64,000 nt of DNA from Duganella sp. 1224 (GTDB taxonomy: Bacteria > Pseudomonadota > Gammaproteobacteria > Burkholderiales > Burkholderiaceae_D): the NCBI RefSeq assembly GCF_013408245.1, contig NZ_JACBYS010000007.1, forward strand, positions 1-64,000. Direction: 5' to 3'. Each line of letters starts with the position of its first letter. Within the stretch, counting starts at the first letter, position 1. The notes under the pieces were generated by a model. The model was not told where the DNA came from. It searched no databases and was given only the letters and a program-made list of their open reading frames with translations. The translations under genes were made by a program, and so were the position numbers. This document shows positions 32,109-41,992 of this stretch, piece by piece.

Positions 32109-34652
32109 ATGACCAATTACCCCCAAGCGAACGCGGACATATTCCTACCCCATATGCCCGACGTAGCCCGCTGTGAACTCTCGCTGCGGGAACTGAACCA
32201 GATGTGGCGACTGATCGAGTCGTCCGCCAAGATGAACTGCCCGGCCGAGGCGCGCCTGCTGCTGCCGGCCATGGTGGCCACGCGCACCGGTTTCGCGCAT
32301 CTCGAACAGGCGCTGGTGTCCAACCTGGTGCATGAAAAAGTCCGCCACGTGCTGGCCGACCTCGGCACCCAGGCCCGCTACGCCATCGACATCCTGGTGC
32401 GCAACCTGTTCGAGCGCACCGCCGACGTCGGCTTCCTGGCCACCGACGCCGACCTGTGCCGCTTCGTCGCCGGCCTCGACGACGACAGGGACGCCGCCCG
32501 CCAGCGCCTGTCCGACTACCGCGACAAGTACACCGTCTACGACGAAATCCTGCTGCTCGACCTGGAGGGCCGCGTGCTGGTCCAGGCCGATCCCGCCACG
32601 CCGGTGACTTACAGCCGCGACCCGCTGCTGCAGCAGACGCTGGACGCCAACGGCTACGTCGAAACCTTCCGCGCCACCGACCTGCGTCCCGGCAAATCGC
32701 GGGCGCTGGTCTATTCGCACCGCATGCTGCACCCCGACACCGGCGAGCCGGCCGGCGTGCTGTGCCTGTGCTTCAATTTCGAACAGGAGATGGGCGCCAT
32801 CTTCGCCGCCTACCGCGATCCGTCGCACCGCGCCAACATGCTGCTGCTGGACGCCCAGGACCACGTGATCAGCAGCGCCGACCCGCTGTGGATCCCGGCC
32901 GGTGTGCGCGTGCCGACCAACGCCGACGGCCAGCCGCAGTTGCTGATGTTCGGCGGCCGCGAATACCTGGTGCGCACCTTCAGCTCGGCCGGCTACCAAG
33001 GCTATCCCGGCCCGGCCGGCTGGAAGGCCCAGCTGATGATCCCGGTCGACCTGGCGTTCCGCGCCAACGGCGGCCAGTCACTGGCCGATGTCGAGCCGGC
33101 GCTGATGCAGGGCCTGCTGTCGCACGCCCAGGCCTTCAGCCCGTCGCTGCACGAGCTGATGAGTTCCGTCACGCGCACCACCCGCACCATCGAGCGCATC
33201 GTCTGGAACGGCAAGGTGACCAGCGCCGCCAACGACCAGGTCAGCGGCGACGGCAGCCACTCCGGCGGCATCAACAAGCTCAACACGGTGCTCGACCAGA
33301 TCACCGAAACCGGCGAGCGCAGCGACGCGCTGTTCTCGCACTCGATCCAGGACCTGTACCAGACCGTGCTGGCCTCCAGCATCAGCGAGGCCGAACTGAC
33401 CTCTCAGCTGCTGGTCGACATGCTGGACCGCAATCTGTACGAGCGCGCCAACGACTGCCGCTGGTGGGCGCTGTCGGCGCAGCTGCGGCGCGGCCTGGCG
33501 CAGCCGTCGGACCAGCAGACCAGGGCCATCGCCGAGGTGCTGGCCTACATCAACAGCCTGTACACCGTGTACGCCCGCCTGTTCGTCTACGACCGCGGCG
33601 GCCGCATCATCGCCAGCACCGGCGGCGACGACATCGTCGGCCAGTACATCAGCGGCGACACGCTGGGCCGCGTGGCCGCGCTGCGCAGCGAGCTGGATCA
33701 CTATCCCGAGGCGTTCGGCCCCTCGGCCTTCTACGGCGGCGACGCCACCTACATCTACCACGCCGCCATCCGCCATCCGGAGCAAAGCGCCACCGTGGTG
33801 GGCGGCATCGGCATCGTGTTCGACTCGCGGCCGGAGCTGCTCAACATGCTGCACAGCGGCGTGGCCGGCCGCGCCAACATGCGCGCCTACTTCGTCACGC
33901 CGCAGGGCCAGGTGCTGTCCAGCACCGACGCCGCCTGCGCGCCGGGCGACGTGCTGAAGCTGGGCGCCGGCCTGCTGGAACAGGCCAATGCGGCCGCCGC
34001 CGGCAACGGCGCCAGCGTCTCGCGCATCATGCAGCACGACGGCCAGTACGTGATTGCCGCCTGCACCCGCGCCACCGGCTACCGCGAATTCCGCGCCGTC
34101 GATGGCGTCGAGCAGCCGGTGCTCGCGGTGCTGCTGCAGGCCTTCGGCCCGGTACGCAACGAGCTGCCGGCGCAGGCGGCGGTGCGCATCGAGCGCCTGC
34201 GCGACACCGGCCCGGACTTCGCCATCTTCTACGCCGGCCGCACGCTGATGGCGCTGCGCGCCACGCAGATCCAGGAGGCGGTGCCGTTCGCCAAGGTGCA
34301 GCGCACCACCAGCGCCGGCCACCCGGCGCGCCTGGGCATGCTGGACGTGCCGCTGTCCGGCGGCCGCAAGCACTTCGTCTGGGTGTTCGACCTGGCGCTG
34401 CTGGCCACCGGCAAGCCGGGCGCCATCACCGACAACAGCCAGGTCATGCTGGCGCACTGCGGGCAGTCGATCATCGGCCTGCTGGTGGACGACCTGCACT
34501 CGGTGCAGCAGTTCGACAGCGCCGACATGACCGATTCGCCCTTCAGCGGCGGCGAGACCGGGCTGGCGCCGCGCCTGATCAAGGCCAACCAGGGCAACGT
34601 GCTGATACAGGAGATCGACATCGAGCGCCTGTTCGCGCGCCTGCGCGGCTAG
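32109..34652 (+). CDS. double sensor (Cache-like) CheW-domain protein
   Basis: An 847-residue signalling protein. Two homologous sensor segments lie at about 70-260 and 430-620: each has a helical lead (ARYAIDILVRNLFERTADVG; LVDMLDRNLYERANDCRWWA) followed by a Cache/PDC-like sheet (YTVYDEILLLDLEGRVLVQA; YTVYARLFVYDRGGRIIAST). A CheW-like domain occupies the last 150 residues (FAIFYAGRTLMALRATQIQE, IIGLLVDDLHSV). No transmembrane helix or signal peptide is evident, so the sensors would be cytosolic. It probably links an internal ligand to CheA arrays. The ATG at 32109 is weakly supported; a GTG at 32091 is possible. It overlaps the convergent MFS gene by four bases. Confidence 0.8.
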   Translation: MTNYPQANADIFLPHMPDVARCELSLRELNQMWRLIESSAKMNCPAEARLLLPAMVATRTGFAHLEQALVSNLVHEKVRHVLADLGTQARYAIDILVRNLFERTADVGFLATDADLCRFVAGLDDDRDAARQRLSDYRDKYTVYDEILLLDLEGRVLVQADPATPVTYSRDPLLQQTLDANGYVETFRATDLRPGKSRALVYSHRMLHPDTGEPAGVLCLCFNFEQEMGAIFAAYRDPSHRANMLLLDAQDHVISSADPLWIPAGVRVPTNADGQPQLLMFGGREYLVRTFSSAGYQGYPGPAGWKAQLMIPVDLAFRANGGQSLADVEPALMQGLLSHAQAFSPSLHELMSSVTRTTRTIERIVWNGKVTSAANDQVSGDGSHSGGINKLNTVLDQITETGERSDALFSHSIQDLYQTVLASSISEAELTSQLLVDMLDRNLYERANDCRWWALSAQLRRGLAQPSDQQTRAIAEVLAYINSLYTVYARLFVYDRGGRIIASTGGDDIVGQYISGDTLGRVAALRSELDHYPEAFGPSAFYGGDATYIYHAAIRHPEQSATVVGGIGIVFDSRPELLNMLHSGVAGRANMRAYFVTPQGQVLSSTDAACAPGDVLKLGAGLLEQANAAAAGNGASVSRIMQHDGQYVIAACTRATGYREFRAVDGVEQPVLAVLLQAFGPVRNELPAQAAVRIERLRDTGPDFAIFYAGRTLMALRATQIQEAVPFAKVQRTTSAGHPARLGMLDVPLSGGRKHFVWVFDLALLATGKPGAITDNSQVMLAHCGQSIIGLLVDDLHSVQQFDSADMTDSPFSGGETGLAPRLIKANQGNVLIQEIDIERLFARLRG

Positions 34653-35920
34653 GACGCCGCGTGCTGCTGCTGGCGCGCCTGGCGGCGATACAGCAGCAGC
34701 GTGGCAAACAGGCCGCACACCGCGGCCAGCGTCATCCACCATCCCGGCGCGGCCTTGTCGCCGCTGTATTCAATCAGGCCGGTGGCGATGGCCGGCGTAA
34801 AGCCGCCAAACAGCGCTGTCGCCAGGCTGTAGGCCAGCGAAAAGCCCACCGTGCGCACGTCCACCGGCATCACCTCGGTCAGCGCCACCACCATCGCGCC
34901 GTTGTAGCTGGCGTACAGGAAGGATAGCCACAGCTCCACCTCCAGCATGCGGCCGAAGCCCGGCGCCTGCACCAGCCAGTGCAGCGCCGGATAGGCGGTC
35001 AGTATCGTCAGCACGGTAAAGCACACCAGCAGCGGCTGGCGGCCGACGCGGTCCGACAGGGCGCCCATCAGCGGCAGCCAGATGAAGTTGGAGACGCCGA
35101 TCAGCGCCGTCACCGTCAGCGCGTCGGTGGCGCTCAGGTGCAGCACGCTCTTGCCGAAGGTCGGCGTGTAGACGGTGATCAGGTAGAACGACACGGTGGT
35201 CATCGACACCAGCATCATGCCGCCGATGACCAGCCCCCAGTTGCTGACCATCGAGCGGAAAATCTCGTGCAGCTCGGGGCGCCGCGTGCGCGCCTTGAAC
35301 GCCGCCGTCTCCTGCAGGGAGCGGCGCAGCAAGAACAGCACCGGCACGATCAGGCAGCCGACGAAGAAGGGAATGCGCCAACCCCACGCGTTGATCGCGG
35401 CCGGCGCCATCATGGTGTTGAGCGCGAAGCCCAGCGCCGCCGCCACCACCACCGCCACCTGCTGGCTGGCCGACTGCCAGCTGACGTAAAAGCCCTTGTG
35501 CCCCGGCGTCGCCATCTCCGACAGGTACACCGACACGCCGCCCAGCTCCACGCCGGCCGAGAAACCCTGCAGCAGGCGCCCGGTCAGCACCAGCGCCGGC
35601 GCCAGGTAGCCGATGGTGGCGTAGTCCGGCACGCAAGCGATCAGCAGCGTGCCCATCGCCATCAGCGCCAGCGTGACGATCAGGCCCCGGCGGCGGCCGA
35701 CGCGGTCAACGTAGGCGCCGAGGAAGATGGCGCCCAGGGGCCGCATCAGGAAGCCGGCGCCAAACGTCATGAAGGTCAGCATCAGCGACGCCAGCTCGTC
35801 GCCGGCCGGGAAGAAGGCGGCGGCGATGGCGTTGGCGTAAAAACCGAACAGGAAGAAGTCGAACATCTCCATGAAATTGCCGCTGACGACGCGCATCACG
35901 GTGCCGGTCTGGGTAGCCAT
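34649..35920 (-). CDS. MFS transporter, citrate/tricarballylate-proton symporter type
   Basis: A 423-residue inner-membrane carrier with about twelve helices. The N-terminal GNFMEMFDFFLFGFYANAIA and the loop motif DRVGRRRGL place it in the metabolite:H+ symporter branch with citrate (CitA/CitH) and tricarballylate (TcuC) carriers. LQGFSAGVELGGVSVYLSEM is also typical. It stands alone, with no citrate or tricarballylate genes beside it, so the exact substrate is uncertain. Its 3' end overlaps the CheW-type gene by four bases in convergent orientation. Confidence 0.85.
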   Translation of the reverse strand: MATQTGTVMRVVSGNFMEMFDFFLFGFYANAIAAAFFPAGDELASLMLTFMTFGAGFLMRPLGAIFLGAYVDRVGRRRGLIVTLALMAMGTLLIACVPDYATIGYLAPALVLTGRLLQGFSAGVELGGVSVYLSEMATPGHKGFYVSWQSASQQVAVVVAAALGFALNTMMAPAAINAWGWRIPFFVGCLIVPVLFLLRRSLQETAAFKARTRRPELHEIFRSMVSNWGLVIGGMMLVSMTTVSFYLITVYTPTFGKSVLHLSATDALTVTALIGVSNFIWLPLMGALSDRVGRQPLLVCFTVLTILTAYPALHWLVQAPGFGRMLEVELWLSFLYASYNGAMVVALTEVMPVDVRTVGFSLAYSLATALFGGFTPAIATGLIEYSGDKAAPGWWMTLAAVCGLFATLLLYRRQARQQQHAAS

Positions 35921-36097
35921 ATAGTCCTCGTTAAAAGCCGCGGCGCCGGGCCGCCATCGGCGTCACTATAGAGGAAATAGTCGTCGGCAAACAACACAAC
36001 ACCCGTTTTGTGCAGTTCGTCGCAAAACTTTCGGCAGAGGCAAGCAAGTTCAGTAAAATTAAAATGTCCAATTGATCAATCTTACCGAGGAATTATC

Positions 36098-36730
36098 ATG
36101 CGCCGTTCCGCTGCCGCCATTCTGCTCCCCGTCCTGTTCGCGCTCAGCGCCGCCGCGCAGGCGGCCGAATCGACGCGCGCGCTGCCGCCGTTCATCGCCA
36201 TCAACGCCAAGGGCGCCTTCGCCATGACGGTGGAAGTGGGCAAGGCGCAGTCGGTGGTGGTCAGCGGCGAGGACAAGTTCGTGGCCAACCTCAAGACCGA
36301 GGTGATCGACAACGAGCTGCAGATCACCCTGCCCGACAAAGTCGTCAAAGGCTCGCTCAAGGACCCGCGCATCACCATCACCCTGCCGTCGCTGAGCCGC
36401 GTCAAGGTGGAAGGCGCCGGCGAGACGCTGCTCAACAAGGTCAACACCGACCGCCTGGACATCAGCTACCAGGGCGCCGGCCGCCTGGCCGCCGAGGGCA
36501 AGGTCAAATACCTGCGCGTCAACGCGCGCGGCGTCGGCGAGGTGGACACCCGCAAGCTGCAGTCGGAACGCGTGGACGTCAGCTTTGAAGGCATCGGCAA
36601 TGTGAGCGTTTATGCCACCGAGCTGCTGAACGCCGTGGCCAAGGGCATCGGCGAGCTGACTTACTACGGCCATCCGAAAACCGTCAACAAATCGGTCAGC
36701 GGCATCGGCAGCGTCAAGGCCGGCGACTAA
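36098..36730 (+). CDS. exported GIN-domain (DUF2807) protein
   Basis: A 210-residue periplasmic protein. A signal peptide (ending AQA) is followed by a beta-helical head-GIN domain seen as a ladder of short repeats: ISYQGAGRLAAEGKVKYLRV, NARGVGEVDTRKLQSERVDV and SFEGIGNVSVYATELLNAVA. Function of the domain is unknown; members are often adhesin-like or cell-surface structural proteins. CGAGGA lies upstream of the ATG at 36098. A related lipoprotein is encoded at 40618-41484. Confidence 0.85.
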   Translation: MRRSAAAILLPVLFALSAAAQAAESTRALPPFIAINAKGAFAMTVEVGKAQSVVVSGEDKFVANLKTEVIDNELQITLPDKVVKGSLKDPRITITLPSLSRVKVEGAGETLLNKVNTDRLDISYQGAGRLAAEGKVKYLRVNARGVGEVDTRKLQSERVDVSFEGIGNVSVYATELLNAVAKGIGELTYYGHPKTVNKSVSGIGSVKAGD

Positions 36731-36816
36731 GCGGCCCGGTGACACCGGGGGCGAATGCGGGTACTATCAGTTGCATAACTGATGAGTAACGGCAACGCAT
36801 CCGGGAGACCACCTTC

Positions 36817-39084
36817 ATGGCTGTGGCAAACGACATCGCGCACTGGCGCGCGCAGATTTTTGCCAGGCTGCTGCTGGTGGTGTTTGTGCTTGGCTTGTTC
36901 ACCGCCGTGCCCAGCGCGCTGCTGGCCGCCAGCGAGGGCATGTGGTCGATCGCCGTGGTGGACACGCTGGCGCTGCTGTGGATCGGCGCCATCTGGCGCT
37001 GGCGCAGCCTGGCCTACACGGCGCGCGTGCTCAACTTCCTGTGCGTGGCCTTCGTGGTCGGCATCGCCCTGCTGCTCAAGGTGGGCCCGGTCAGCCAGAT
37101 CTACCTGACGGCGGTGCCGGTGCTGGCGGCGCTGCTGCTCGGCCTGCGGCCGGCGCTGTGCATGCTGGTGCTGGCCGGGCTGGCGGTAATGGTGCTGGGC
37201 TTCGAGGGCAATGCGGTCATCGATCTGCAAGGCCTGCCCGAGCATGCCTTGCTGCGTGCCGCCATCATCTCCATCAACTTCATGTTCATGACGGCGGTGC
37301 TGACGCTGTCGTGCGCGGTGCTGCTGCAGCACCTGGAGCGCTCGTTCGACAAGCTGTCCGACCTCAACGCCGAACTGCGCCTGACCTCCGCCGCGCTGGC
37401 GCGCCTGAACGACATGGTGCTGATCGCCCAGGTCGACCAGCACACCGGCCAGCGCATCATCTTCGTCAACCAGGCGTTCGAACGCCACACCGGCTACCGC
37501 CGCGACGAAGTGATGGGCCGCGATCTGCGCCTGCTGCGCGGCCCGGACACCGACCCGGCGGTGGTGGCGGACATCGAACGCGCCATCACCCATAGCCAGG
37601 CGGTGCGCGCCGAACTGCTCAACTACACCAAGGCCGGCCAGCCCTACTGGGTGGAGACGGAACTGGTGCCGCTGGCCGACGAGGGCGGCGTCAATACCCA
37701 CTGGGTGGCGGTGCAGCGCGACATCACCGAGCGCAAGAAATCGCAGGACGACATCCACCGGCTGGCCTTCTTCGACGTCCTCACCGGCCTGCCCAACCGC
37801 CGCCTGCTGATGGACCGCATCGACAAGCTGCTGGCCAGCTCCGAGCGCGGCGCCACCTACAGCGCGGTGATGTTCATCGACCTCGATCGCTTCAAGACCA
37901 TCAACGACGCGCGCGGCCACGCCATCGGCGACGCCCTGCTGCGCAACGCCGCCGCGCGCCTGAGCCAATTGATGCGCAAGGCCGACACCGTGGCGCGCAT
38001 CGGCGGCGACGAGTTCGTGGTGCTGCTCGGTCACCTGTCGCCCGAGCTGCAGGGCGCCACCCACGCGGCGCTGACGGTGGCGGAAAAAATCCGCGCCGCC
38101 CTCGGCCAGGATTTCGAGATCGAAGGCCAGACCTACAACTCCACCGCCAGCATCGGCGTCACCATGATGCCGCGGCCAGGCTTGCCGGCGCAGACCGCGC
38201 ACGACCTGCTGCGCGAAGCCGATACCGCCATGTACCGCGCCAAGTCGGAAGGCCGCAACGGCATCGCCTTCTTCGAGACGGCCATGCAGGCGGAAGTCGA
38301 ACAGCGCCTGACGCTGGAGCGCGACCTGGCCGCCGCGCTGGCCAACGGCGAGCTGCAAATGCACGTGCAGCCGCAGGTCGACCGCCAGGGCCGCACGGTC
38401 GGCGGCGAACTGCTGATGCGCTGGCCGCTGGCGGACGGCGGCATGGTGCCGCCCGGCGTGTTCATCCCGGTGGCCGAGGAGTCGGGCCTGATCGTCGAAC
38501 TGGGCGCGTGGGCGCTGCGCCAGGCCTGCGACGCCGTGCTGCAACTGCGGGCGGCCGGGCTGGCGATGCCGCTGTCGGTCAACGTCAGCCCGACGCAATT
38601 CCGCCAGGCCGATTTCGTCGCCCAGGTGCAGCGCGTGCTGGCCGACACCGGCGCGCCGGCCGGCCTGCTGGTGCTGGAAGTGACCGAGGGCCTGTTGATC
38701 GACAAGATGGACGACACCATCGCCCGCATGCGCGAGCTGACTGCCATGGGCCTGCGCTTCTCGATCGACGATTTCGGCACCGGCTACTCCAGCATGGCCT
38801 ATCTGAAGAAGATGCCGCTGTACGAGCTGAAGATCGACCGCAGCTTCATCATGGACACGCCGGAAGACGCCAGCAGCAAGGCGCTGGTGCAATCGATCCT
38901 GGCCATGGCCGGCCATCTCGGCCTGCGCGTGGTGGCGGAAGGCGTGGAAACGCAGGCGCAGGCCGAGTTCCTCATCGCCCACGATTGCGCCTGCATGCAA
39001 GGCTACCTGTACGCCCGGCCGATGCCGCTGGCGGCACTGATACAAGGTTTACTCAGCAGCACGGCAATGGCGGCCGTCGTATAG
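36817..39084 (+). CDS. membrane PAS-GGDEF-EAL cyclic-di-GMP protein
   Basis: A 755-residue bifunctional signalling protein. Residues 15-185 hold about six membrane helices of an integral sensor. A PAS domain with PAC follows (VFVNQAFERHTGYRRDE-like region, HWVAVQRDITERK). The GGDEF domain has an intact G396-G-D-E-F400 and an upstream RxxD inhibitory site (RKAD). The EAL domain has E531 in GELLMRW (ELL in place of EAL) and keeps NVSPTQF, EVTEGLLI, DDFGTGYSS, KIDRSF and VAEGVET, so both synthase and phosphodiesterase activity are plausible. It lies 26 bases before a chemoreceptor gene, with which it is probably co-transcribed. Confidence 0.93.
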   Translation: MAVANDIAHWRAQIFARLLLVVFVLGLFTAVPSALLAASEGMWSIAVVDTLALLWIGAIWRWRSLAYTARVLNFLCVAFVVGIALLLKVGPVSQIYLTAVPVLAALLLGLRPALCMLVLAGLAVMVLGFEGNAVIDLQGLPEHALLRAAIISINFMFMTAVLTLSCAVLLQHLERSFDKLSDLNAELRLTSAALARLNDMVLIAQVDQHTGQRIIFVNQAFERHTGYRRDEVMGRDLRLLRGPDTDPAVVADIERAITHSQAVRAELLNYTKAGQPYWVETELVPLADEGGVNTHWVAVQRDITERKKSQDDIHRLAFFDVLTGLPNRRLLMDRIDKLLASSERGATYSAVMFIDLDRFKTINDARGHAIGDALLRNAAARLSQLMRKADTVARIGGDEFVVLLGHLSPELQGATHAALTVAEKIRAALGQDFEIEGQTYNSTASIGVTMMPRPGLPAQTAHDLLREADTAMYRAKSEGRNGIAFFETAMQAEVEQRLTLERDLAAALANGELQMHVQPQVDRQGRTVGGELLMRWPLADGGMVPPGVFIPVAEESGLIVELGAWALRQACDAVLQLRAAGLAMPLSVNVSPTQFRQADFVAQVQRVLADTGAPAGLLVLEVTEGLLIDKMDDTIARMRELTAMGLRFSIDDFGTGYSSMAYLKKMPLYELKIDRSFIMDTPEDASSKALVQSILAMAGHLGLRVVAEGVETQAQAEFLIAHDCACMQGYLYARPMPLAALIQGLLSSTAMAAVV

Positions 39085-39110
39085 CCATCCACGACAAGGG
39101 AGGTAACGCA

Positions 39111-40610
39111 ATGAAACTGAGCGTCGCGCAGAAAATGGGCCTGCTGGCCGGTGCCGCCCTGGCGGGCATCGTGCTGATGGCGGGCCTGAGCCAGTACCAG
39201 ATGGACGAAGTGTATGATGCCGCCAACTACTCCACGGTCAACACGGTGCCCAGCCTGGTGGTGATCGACAAACTGCGCGACAGCTTTCTGCGCATGCGCA
39301 TCCGCGTCAACCAGCACGTGCTCAACACCGATGACAAGAAATTCGCGGAACTGGACAACGGCGTCGCCGAAATGCGCAAGCTGGTCGACGACAACCTGAA
39401 AAAATACGCCGCCCTGCTCAGCGACGACAAGGACAAGGGCATCCTCGACAAGGAAAAAGCCTCCTGGGCCAGGGTGCAGCCGCAGATCGAGGCGGTGCTG
39501 GCGGAGTCGCGCGCCAACCGCAACGACAAGGCGCGCGTGGCGCTGGAGGCGGCGCGGCCCGAGATCCAGATCATGCAGGCGCTGATGGACGAGCACTTCG
39601 ACTACAACACCGAGTTGGGCCGGCAGGGCGCCGAGCGCGCCGTGGCGGCGAAGAGGAATGCGGCGCGCAACGCCATCGTCATCGCCGTCTGCACGCTGCT
39701 GGTGGTGGCCCTGATCAGCGCCTTCATCACGCGCGCGCTGCTCAGGCAGCTGGGCGGCGAACCGGATTACGCCGCCGACATCGTCAACCGCGTCGCCCAC
39801 GGCGACCTGACGGTCAAGGTGCAGATCAAGCCGGGCGACACCAGCAGCCTGCTGGCGGCGATGCACAGCATGGTGGGCAATCTGCAGCGCGTGGTGGGTG
39901 ACGTCAACGACGGCGCCGAGGCACTGGCCAGCGCCTCGGAGGAAGTCAGCGCCACCGCACAGTCGCTGTCGCAGGGCGCCAGCGAGCAGGCGGCGGCTGC
40001 CGAGGAATCCAGCGCCGCCATCGAGCAGATGTCCGCCTCCATCGCCCAGAACACCGAGAACGCCAAGGTCACCGACGGCATGGCCGGCAAGGCCGCGCAG
40101 GAAGCCGGCGAAGGCGGCGCGGCGGTGCGCTCGACGGTGGCGGCGATGCGCGAGATCGCCCGGAAGATCGGCATCATCGACGATATCGCCTACCAGACCA
40201 ATTTGCTGGCGCTGAACGCGGCCATCGAGGCGGCGCGCGCCGGCGAACATGGCAAGGGCTTTGCCGTGGTGGCGGCCGAGGTGCGCAAGCTGGCCGAGCG
40301 CAGCCAGGTGGCGGCGCAGGAGATCGAACAGGTGGCCTCGGGCAGCGTGGACCTGGCCGAAAAGGCCGGCGCGCTGCTGGACACCATGCTGCCGAATATC
40401 AAGCGCACCTCGGACCTGGTGCAGGAGATCACGGCGGCCTCGGAGGAACAGTCGGCCGGCGCGGGACAGATCAACGCCGCCATGAGCCAGTTAAGCCAGA
40501 CCACGCAGATGAACGCCTCCAGCTCCGAGCAGCTGGCCGCCACCGCCGAGGAAATGAGCGGTCAGGCCGAGCAGCTGCAAAGCGCCATGGCGTTCTTCAA
40601 GGTGCGCTGA
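39111..40610 (+). CDS. methyl-accepting chemotaxis protein
   Basis: A 499-residue chemoreceptor. The first membrane helix (9-28) is followed by a four-helix-bundle ligand domain, a second helix near 189-211, a HAMP domain (ALLRQLGGEPDYAADIVNRV) and a signalling domain with the hairpin tip DDIAYQTNLLALNAAIEAAR and AGEHGKGFAVVAAEVRKLAE. No C-terminal CheR-tethering pentapeptide is seen. GGGAGG precedes the ATG. It follows the cyclic-di-GMP gene closely, suggesting joint expression. Confidence 0.95.
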   Translation: MKLSVAQKMGLLAGAALAGIVLMAGLSQYQMDEVYDAANYSTVNTVPSLVVIDKLRDSFLRMRIRVNQHVLNTDDKKFAELDNGVAEMRKLVDDNLKKYAALLSDDKDKGILDKEKASWARVQPQIEAVLAESRANRNDKARVALEAARPEIQIMQALMDEHFDYNTELGRQGAERAVAAKRNAARNAIVIAVCTLLVVALISAFITRALLRQLGGEPDYAADIVNRVAHGDLTVKVQIKPGDTSSLLAAMHSMVGNLQRVVGDVNDGAEALASASEEVSATAQSLSQGASEQAAAAEESSAAIEQMSASIAQNTENAKVTDGMAGKAAQEAGEGGAAVRSTVAAMREIARKIGIIDDIAYQTNLLALNAAIEAARAGEHGKGFAVVAAEVRKLAERSQVAAQEIEQVASGSVDLAEKAGALLDTMLPNIKRTSDLVQEITAASEEQSAGAGQINAAMSQLSQTTQMNASSSEQLAATAEEMSGQAEQLQSAMAFFKVR

Positions 40611-40617
40611 CGCGCGC

Positions 40618-41484
40618 TCAGTTGACGATGGTGACGCGCTTGCCGCTGACGTTGCGCTGCGCCGGATTGCCGTACACGGTCACGCCGCCGGAGCCGTTGG
40701 CGTAGGCCACCACCGACTGCGTGACGGTGGCCGAGATGCCGCCCGAGCCATTGCTGCTCAGGTCCGCGCTCTGCGCGCTCAGGCCGGCCAGGTCGGCGCT
40801 GCCGGAGCCGTTCAGGCGCACCGTCATCGTGCGCACGCTGCCGCTGGCGGTGGCGCCGCCGGAGCCGCGCAGGTCCAGGCTCAGGGCGTCGCCGCTGATG
40901 CGGCCCAGCTCCAGCCGCCCGGAACTGTTCAGGCGCGCGGTGACCGAACCGCTGTCCAGGTCGGCGGCATTCAGGCCGCCGGAACCGCTCAGCCGCGCGT
41001 CCAGCCGCGTCACGTTGCCGCTCAGGCGCACCCCGCCCGAACCGTTCTGCGACAGTTCCAGCGGCGCGCGATTCAGGCCGGTCACGGTCACCGAGCCGGA
41101 GCCATTGGCCGACAGGTGGCGCAGCGCCGGCGTGCTGTAGGTGACGCGGATCGGGCTGTTGCTGCGGATGCTGCCCTCGACCCAGACGCGCAGCGTGCCG
41201 CCGCTGGCGTCGGTGCGCACCAGCGGCAGGATGTTGGCGTCGCCCTGCAGCTGCAGCGCGGTCTGCTGGCCGACGCGCACCTCCACCTGCATCGGGCCGG
41301 TGACATCCAGGCCATCGAGCGTGGCCACCTGGCGGGTCTCCACCACGTTGTTGCCGTCGCCCTCGACCGCCTTGCTGCTGTAGCCCGACTTGTACGACAC
41401 GCCGCCTTCGCCGTCCGGCACCACGATCACGGCGCAACCGGCGAGGATGGAAAGAGCGGCGAGAGCGATGACGGTGCGGCGCAT
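40618..41484 (-). CDS. GIN-domain (DUF2807) lipoprotein
   Basis: A 288-residue lipoprotein: the leader ends in the lipobox ILAGC. Residues 60-280 are a beta-helical GIN domain with many Asn/Gly/Ser turns (LSANGSGSVTVTGLNRAPLE, LSGSGGLNAADLDSGSVTAR, LNGSGSADLAGLSAQSADLS). It differs from the soluble paralogue at 36098-36730 mainly by the anchor and a longer ladder. Role unknown, presumably envelope-associated. The 3' end faces the chemoreceptor. Confidence 0.8.
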   Translation of the reverse strand: MRRTVIALAALSILAGCAVIVVPDGEGGVSYKSGYSSKAVEGDGNNVVETRQVATLDGLDVTGPMQVEVRVGQQTALQLQGDANILPLVRTDASGGTLRVWVEGSIRSNSPIRVTYSTPALRHLSANGSGSVTVTGLNRAPLELSQNGSGGVRLSGNVTRLDARLSGSGGLNAADLDSGSVTARLNSSGRLELGRISGDALSLDLRGSGGATASGSVRTMTVRLNGSGSADLAGLSAQSADLSSNGSGGISATVTQSVVAYANGSGGVTVYGNPAQRNVSGKRVTIVN

Positions 41485-41611
41485 GATGGGTGTCCTTGAA
41501 AGTGAAAGTGTTGCCACTATAGCCAGCGTGCGCGCCACCCGCCCGGCCGCTGCGACAAACGGTAGAAAAAGAGGGATGAAACGCAAAATCGGCGGTGTTA
41601 CCATAGCGGCC

Positions 41612-41968
41612 ATGACCACCTCCACCCTGACCGACTTGCTGGATCTGCGCCAGCGCACACGCGACTTCGCCGCCGCCCGTGACTGGGCCCCCTTCCACAC
41701 GCCCAAGAACCTGGCCATGGCGCTGTCGGTGGAAGTGGCCGAACTGGCGGAACACTTCCAGTGGCTGCGCACCGGCGCCGCCGAGGAACTGGACGATGCC
41801 AGGCGCACCGCCATCCGCCACGAACTGGCCGACGTGCTGCTCTACCTGGTGCAGCTGGCCGACAAGATGGACGTCGACCTGCACGCCGCCGCCGTCGAAA
41901 AAATGGCGCTCAACGCCGTCAAGTACCCGGCCGGCGCAGCGCCGCTGGCCGGGCCGGGCCGCGACTGA
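41612..41968 (+). CDS. MazG-like nucleotide pyrophosphohydrolase
   Basis: A 118-residue all-helical enzyme of the MazG/RS21-C6 group that hydrolyses non-canonical or excess (d)NTPs to monophosphates. Metal-binding acidic motifs are present: EVAELAEHFQW and ELADVLLYLVQLADKMD. The C-terminal KYP (NAVKYPA) is typical. An upstream in-frame ATG at 41576 is possible, but the family begins near 41612. It is divergent from the GIN lipoprotein gene. Confidence 0.88.
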   Translation: MTTSTLTDLLDLRQRTRDFAAARDWAPFHTPKNLAMALSVEVAELAEHFQWLRTGAAEELDDARRTAIRHELADVLLYLVQLADKMDVDLHAAAVEKMALNAVKYPAGAAPLAGPGRD

Positions 41969-41992
41969 CGGCGCCGCGCCCTGGCGCGGCAG

